Shown here piece after piece: positions 7,559 to 10,200 of a stretch of DNA of 10,200 nucleotides; the first letter of the stretch is position 1; each line of letters starts with the position of its first letter. A program made the translations under genes and the position numbers. The notes below the pieces were generated by a model that was given only the letters and a program-made list of their open reading frames with translations, made no database searches and had not been told where the DNA came from. This stretch comes from Lentisphaerota bacterium (lineage in GTDB: Bacteria > Verrucomicrobiota > Lentisphaeria > Oligosphaerales > Oligosphaeraceae), in contig JAAZIY010000232.1 of the NCBI GenBank assembly GCA_012800625.1, positions 1 through 10,200 of the forward strand. The letters run 5' to 3'.

Positions 7559-8644
7559 ATGTCCTTGGTCTGTATTATTGGTTCCGGATTGATGGGCTCG
7601 GCCATGTCTGTGCCTGCCGTCGACAATGGGCATCAGGTGAACCTGGTGGGCACGCCGCTGGACCGCCATATCATTGAGTCCCTGCGTCAAAACGGAGTAC
7701 ACCCCACCCTGCCCTGTAAACTGCCGGAAAACATGGGGCTTTTCCAATTCGAGCAGCTCGAGCAGGCGCTGTCGGGCGCCGAGCTGATTATCTGCGGCGT
7801 CAGCAGCTTTGGCGTGGACTGGTTTGCTCGGGAGGTGCTGCCGCAGCTGCCCAGCGCCGTGCCGCTCATCAATGTCACCAAGGGCCTGCGCGAGGCCGAA
7901 CCCGGCGTCCTGCAGAGCTTCCCGCAGTACTTCAGCGCCATCAGGCCTGACATGGCTTTCGCCGCCATTGGCGGACCTTGCACCAGCTATGAACTGGCCG
8001 AGCGCCGGCAAACCCTGGTGTACTTCTGCAGCGAAAAAACCAGCACCGCCGAATTTGCCCGTAAATTGCTGCAAACCAACTACTATCATATTGTTGTCAC
8101 CGACGACGTTATCGGCTTGGAATGCAGCGTGGCCATGAAAAACGCCTATGCCATGGGCGTATCGCTGGCCATAGGGATGTCGGAAAAAGAAAATGAGGAG
8201 AGCGCCGGCAAAAAAACCGGCGTCCGGCAAAACCAGCTTATCAGCGGCGCACATGACGGCAGACTGCATTATAATCCGCAGGCGGCGCTGTTTGGCCAAA
8301 GCTGTGTGGAGATGCGCCGTCTGGTAAGGCTGTTAGGCGGCAACGGCGATCTGGCCGGCGGCATACCCGGAGCCGGCGACCTGTATGTCACTGTCTTTGG
8401 CGGGCGCACGCGGCGTCTGGGAACCCTGCTGGGCAAGGGCTTGAGCTACGCCGAGGTCAAAAAGAAGCTTGCCGGGGTCACCCTCGAGGCGGTTGCCGTC
8501 ATCGAAACCGTCTCCGCCGCACTGCGTCACAGAGCCGCTAAAAACGGGCTGGACCTGCATCAGTTCCCCCTGCTTATGCATATGGAAAGCCTGCTTAAGG
8601 GGAATACAGGCAAAAAACTGCCCTGGAAGCAATTCGGCGAGTAG
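7559..8644 (+). CDS. GpsA-like NAD(P)-dependent glycerol-3-phosphate dehydrogenase family protein
   Basis: The protein has 361 residues from the ATG at 7559. Canonical GpsA interconverts glycerol 3-phosphate and dihydroxyacetone phosphate in the cytoplasm. Visible features: an N-terminal Rossmann motif IIGSGLMGSA (6-15); VTKGL with K108; GLECSVAMKN (186-195) with the expected catalytic Lys K194 and N195; and a C-terminal segment GAGDLYVTVFGGRTRRLGTL (271-290) like the GpsA AGLGDL...RNRRFG region, with E310 in the position of its VVEG motif. Two oddities: the usual GPTFAxE-type substrate loop reads GGPCTSYELA (138-147), and residues ~207-237 contain an insertion of about 24 residues compared with E. 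coli GpsA as I recall it. The gene lies beside a sugar isomerase homologue, so it may be the housekeeping enzyme or a paralogue acting on another polyol or sugar phosphate. Family membership is firm and substrate is not, so no gene symbol is given. Confidence 0.88.
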   Translation: MSLVCIIGSGLMGSAMSVPAVDNGHQVNLVGTPLDRHIIESLRQNGVHPTLPCKLPENMGLFQFEQLEQALSGAELIICGVSSFGVDWFAREVLPQLPSAVPLINVTKGLREAEPGVLQSFPQYFSAIRPDMAFAAIGGPCTSYELAERRQTLVYFCSEKTSTAEFARKLLQTNYYHIVVTDDVIGLECSVAMKNAYAMGVSLAIGMSEKENEESAGKKTGVRQNQLISGAHDGRLHYNPQAALFGQSCVEMRRLVRLLGGNGDLAGGIPGAGDLYVTVFGGRTRRLGTLLGKGLSYAEVKKKLAGVTLEAVAVIETVSAALRHRAAKNGLDLHQFPLLMHMESLLKGNTGKKLPWKQFGE

Positions 8645-8734
8645 GCCGCGCGAAAAACGCAATTTGCCTATGAAGGAAACAAGGGAGTCAAGGCAGGAAG
8701 CTGCCAAGCGAAGCAGCAATCAAATCAAAAAAAG

Positions 8735-8758
8735 CTTAATGTGTTCTAGTGTCCAAAA
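8735..8758 (-). repeat. Composite intergenic repeat, short fragment at module/decamer junction
   Basis: The reverse complement starts TTTTGGACACTA and continues into AACACATTAAG. It matches 9714-9737, the junction between the TTTTGGACA arm and the first CACTAAG units, at 21 of 24 bases. It lies in the 143-bp gap between the dehydrogenase and isomerase genes and overlaps an in-frame GTG (8749) upstream of the real isomerase start. Confidence 0.5.
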
Positions 8759-8775
8759 AACCGACTTTCTCTAAA

Positions 8776-8781
8776 AGGGAG
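8776..8781 (+). promoter_or_regulatory. Shine-Dalgarno that fixes the isomerase start
   Basis: AGGGAG lies 6 nt before the ATG at 8788. The frame is open back to a GTG at 8749, but that codon lies in repeat sequence with no good ribosome binding site. The family's first beta-strand (VGIMTSF) begins right after the ATG at 8788. Confidence 0.75.
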
Positions 8782-8787
8782 TATGCT

Positions 8788-9591
8788 ATGCAAGTAGGAA
8801 TCATGACCTCGTTTTCAGCCGGCATGGGATTCAGGCAGGCTCTGCCGCTGATTCACGCCGCCGGTTTCAGGCAGATCAGCCTGGGTGGCAAGCCGGACCT
8901 CTCCGGCTATGCCAATCCAGAGGACTTGAAGGAGTTGGAAGCCATGCTGCAGAAGCTGGAGCTGCGCATTGATTCGCTGCACGCCCCCTTTCCAGAGGGC
9001 GACCAGCTCTTTTCACTGGAGGAGGATGCCCGGCAGGCCTCGCTGCGGCTCTGTCGCCTGAGCATAGAGGCGGCTTCGAGACTCGATGGCCGCGCCGTGG
9101 TGCTGCATCTGATCCCATACGGAGTGGCACCCGGCGAGACCCGTCAGCGCATGATCGCCAAAGGGCGCGACAGCGTATCCCAACTCATGGACTATGCCGC
9201 CCCCAGAGGAGTCAAGCTGGCTCTCGAAAACGGACAGCGCGATGACTATGACGAGGTGCTCTTCCAGCTTCTGGATGAGTTTCCCCCCGAACAGGTCGGG
9301 CTTTGCTACGACAGCGGCCATGAAAATGTGCGAGGTTGCTGTTTTGAACTGCTCGAGCGCTACGCCGCCCGCCTGATCTGCTTCCATGTGCACGACAACC
9401 TGGGCAGCGATGCGCATCTTTTGCCTTTTGAAGGCAATATAGACTGGAGCAAATTCAATGCCATACTCAAAAGAGAGCAATTCGACTGCGCATTGATGCT
9501 CGAACCAGGCATGGCCGGAACACAGTTCACAGACCCGGTGGAATTCCTGGATGTGGCCATAAATAGAGCAGAAAAAGTCTTGCTGGCTTGA
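8788..9591 (+). CDS. Sugar phosphate isomerase/epimerase-like protein (AP endonuclease 2 family TIM barrel)
   Basis: The protein has 267 residues, the usual length for this family. The fold is a TIM barrel that binds one or two divalent metals (family knowledge). Candidate ligands appear in the expected order: H65 in DSLHAPF, H107 in VVLHLIP, E147 in LALENG, D175 and H178 in CYDSGH, H200 and H202 in CFHVHDN, and E239 in LMLEPGM. EGNIDW (215-220) matches the common GxGxIDW-type element. Members include xylose isomerase-like, inosose and tagatose/hydroxypyruvate epimerase or isomerase enzymes, and sequence alone does not pick the substrate. No signal peptide is present; cytoplasmic. The gene is codirectional with the GpsA-like gene across a 143-bp gap and is the last gene in the window. 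A role in processing sugars released by the upstream hydrolases is inferred. Confidence 0.88.
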   Translation: MQVGIMTSFSAGMGFRQALPLIHAAGFRQISLGGKPDLSGYANPEDLKELEAMLQKLELRIDSLHAPFPEGDQLFSLEEDARQASLRLCRLSIEAASRLDGRAVVLHLIPYGVAPGETRQRMIAKGRDSVSQLMDYAAPRGVKLALENGQRDDYDEVLFQLLDEFPPEQVGLCYDSGHENVRGCCFELLERYAARLICFHVHDNLGSDAHLLPFEGNIDWSKFNAILKREQFDCALMLEPGMAGTQFTDPVEFLDVAINRAEKVLLA

Positions 9592-9664
9592 AATATATGC
9601 GCTAGCCATAAAAACAAGCGGCAGAAACTTTGTGTGTCTCTGTGGGCCAAATTCCCGCCGGAAT
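9592..9664. other. Gene-free stretch after the isomerase gene, with two degenerate decamer units
   Basis: No coding sequence is supported. CTTTGTGTGT (9628-9637) and CTCTGTGGGC (9638-9647) resemble the 10-bp units of copies A and B and run in the same orientation, opposite to the units at 9721-9763. The isomerase stop is followed by an imperfect TGGCT...AGCCA pairing (9584-9608) too weak to call a terminator. Confidence 0.35.
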
Positions 9665-9722
9665 GGCTTTTTGGACCAGGCCTCGACCGCATCCAAAAAG
9701 CTGGACGTCAGGATTTTGGACA
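9665..9722. repeat. Composite repeat module with 10-bp perfect inverted repeat
   Basis: GCTTTTTGGA (9666-9675) and TCCAAAAAGC (9692-9701) are perfect inverted repeats separated by 16 nt. A third half-site, TTTTGGA, follows at 9714-9720. The left part (9665-9683) matches 1611-1629 and the right part (9692-9722) matches 4160-4191, so this copy joins pieces seen separately elsewhere in the window. Confidence 0.7.
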
Positions 9723-9763
9723 CTAAGACACACTAAGACGCACGAAGACACACGAAGGCACAC
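9721..9763 (+). repeat. Composite intergenic repeat, copy C: array of 10-bp units
   Basis: Units begin at 9721 (CACTAAGACA), 9731 (CACTAAGACG), 9741 (CACGAAGACA) and 9751 (CACGAAGGCA), with a partial CAC at 9761. The period is exactly 10 bp and the consensus is CACKAAGRCR. The array directly abuts, and shares its first CA with, the TTTTGGACA module. The orientation is opposite to copies A and B. Confidence 0.8.
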
Positions 9764-9856
9764 AAGTGAACAAAATGCGACGATGCGACCGATGTGAATG
9801 ACAACCAAAACAAGATAAAACAAACTAGAAACTAAAACCAACCACAAGCAAGCCCC
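9764..9856. other. Gene-free A/C-rich stretch with short tandem repeats
   Basis: An 8-bp tandem pair, ATGCGACG/ATGCGACC, lies at 9775-9790. From 9801 to 9851 the plus strand is almost entirely A and C, with three T and only a few G, and it contains the 7-bp tandem AAACTAG/AAACTAA (9822-9835). No ORF of note is present. I assign no function. Confidence 0.5.
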
Positions 9857-10188
9857 GTAGGTGCATTCGTGACCTACAGCGTTATTTGTGCTTTGAAAGC
9901 GGATGCGGTGGCATGCCGGCTTCCAGCCTATTGGCGCTAACTTAAGCCTGAATAGTGTTGTTCTCCGCCGGCTTCAGCCGGCGTATGTTCGTAGTTCAAG
10001 CTTCAGCTTGCGCTCTTAGCCGGCTTCAGCCGGCGTGAGAAGGTATCAACCACAAGATTTTTTTTTCCAACGGTTTAGGACTTTTGTAGCGCCTTTCAGG
10101 CGCCGGTTTCGGTGGGTATCTTGTTCCCCAGGCGCTCCACCCTTCGGGTTCCGCGCCTGGGGTTATTTTAGTATGGCGCTTCGCGCCA
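9857..10188. repeat. Cluster of short hairpins with varied stems and conserved TTC(N) loops
   Basis: Hairpins on the plus strand: GTAGGT/ACCTAC (9857-9877, with an inner CA-TTCG-TG); GGCT-TCC-AGCC (9918-9928); CGCCGGC-TTCA-GCCGGCG (9966-9983); CAAGC-TTCA-GCTTG (9997-10010); GCCGGC-TTCA-GCCGGC (10019-10034); GCGCCT-TTC-AGGCGC (10089-10103); a nested hairpin (10126-10162) with inner ACCC-TTC-GGGT; and TGGCGC-TTC-GCGCCA (10174-10188). An atypical GCTT-TGA-AAGC lies at 9890-9900. Stem sequences mostly differ, but the loops are nearly constant and share one orientation, so the minus strand shows GAA or NGAA loops. No coding sequence is supported here, and the cluster probably continues past the window. 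Confidence 0.75.
10126..10169 (+). terminator. Nested GC-rich hairpin followed by T-rich tail; candidate terminator
   Basis: CCCCAGGCGC (10126-10135) pairs perfectly with GCGCCTGGGG (10153-10162). Inside, symmetric TCC/TCC bulges flank ACCC-TTC-GGGT (10139-10149). TTATTTT (10163-10169) follows. The 10-bp stem plus T-rich tail resembles an intrinsic terminator, but no plus-strand gene ends nearby, and it belongs to the hairpin cluster, so it may simply be another repeat element. Confidence 0.35.
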
Positions 10189-10200
10189 CCGCCGACAAGA

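Noticed and set aside
7472..8299. Minus-strand ORF of 275 codons opposite the dehydrogenase gene
   Set aside because: Antisense shadow of a clear GpsA-like gene; its N-terminal part is translated decamer repeat.
8670..8774. Possible 35-codon ORF (ATG at 8670) between the dehydrogenase and isomerase genes
   Set aside because: No Shine-Dalgarno at a proper distance, and the 3' part is the repeat fragment; nothing supports translation.
9013..9723. Long minus-strand ORF (236 codons) overlapping the isomerase gene
   Set aside because: It lies almost wholly antisense to a well-supported TIM-barrel gene, has no recognisable domain, and starts within repeat DNA.
9721..9763. CRISPR array
   Set aside because: The 10-bp units are directly tandem with no spacers and are degenerate; no cas genes are present.
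10019..10066. Intrinsic terminator formed by the GCCGGC hairpin and the nine-T run at 10058-10066
   Set aside because: The T-run begins more than 20 nt after the stem ends, too far for a standard terminator, and no gene ends just upstream.
9857..10188. tRNA, riboswitch or integron attC site
   Set aside because: The palindromes are short independent hairpins. I see no cloverleaf, known aptamer core or attC-type paired boxes, and no integrase gene in the window.

Overview
The window reads as carbohydrate-degradation territory from a bacterium of moderately high GC. A secreted DUF4838 protein with a C-terminal CBM9-like domain, a GH78 rhamnosidase, an SsfX3-like SGNH hydrolase and an AP-endonuclease-family sugar isomerase together are typical of PVC-group bacteria, with Lentisphaerota/Victivallales my best guess and Planctomycetes or Verrucomicrobia possible. 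This is inferred from gene content and intergenic style; no rRNA or other marker gene is present.

Layout: (1) 3-1442 (+), the 3' part of a TIM-barrel glycosidase-like protein whose start lies outside the window. (2) 1653-4139 (+), a secreted DUF4838/CBM9-like protein. (3) 4282-6456 (+), a GH78 alpha-L-rhamnosidase without a signal peptide. (4) 6473-7432 (-), an SGNH/GDSL hydrolase convergent with the rhamnosidase; both stop codons sit in one hairpin stem. (5) 7559-8644 (+), a GpsA-like NAD-dependent dehydrogenase. (6) 8788-9591 (+), a sugar phosphate isomerase/epimerase-like TIM barrel. (7) 9592-10200, a gene-free stretch made of layered repeats that runs off the window.

Working model (inference): the two upstream proteins act on a polysaccharide, the second of them outside the cytoplasm. 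Imported rhamnose-containing oligosaccharides are then cut by the cytoplasmic rhamnosidase and de-esterified by the SGNH hydrolase, and the dehydrogenase and isomerase handle released sugars or their phosphates. The genes are separated by 120-210 bp gaps and one is inverted, so this is a loose cluster and not a tight operon. No transporter or regulator is visible.

The most unusual content is intergenic. A composite repeat (a TCCAAAAAG...TTTTGGACA module joined to 10-bp CACTAAGRCA/CACGAAGRCA units) or a piece of it lies ahead of each of the four plus-strand genes whose start is in the window, and again after the last gene. Beyond it, 9857-10188 holds a cluster of short hairpins with unrelated stems but almost the same TTC(N) loop in the same orientation. 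I did not find a CRISPR array, transposase, tRNA, rRNA, phage gene or recognisable defence system.
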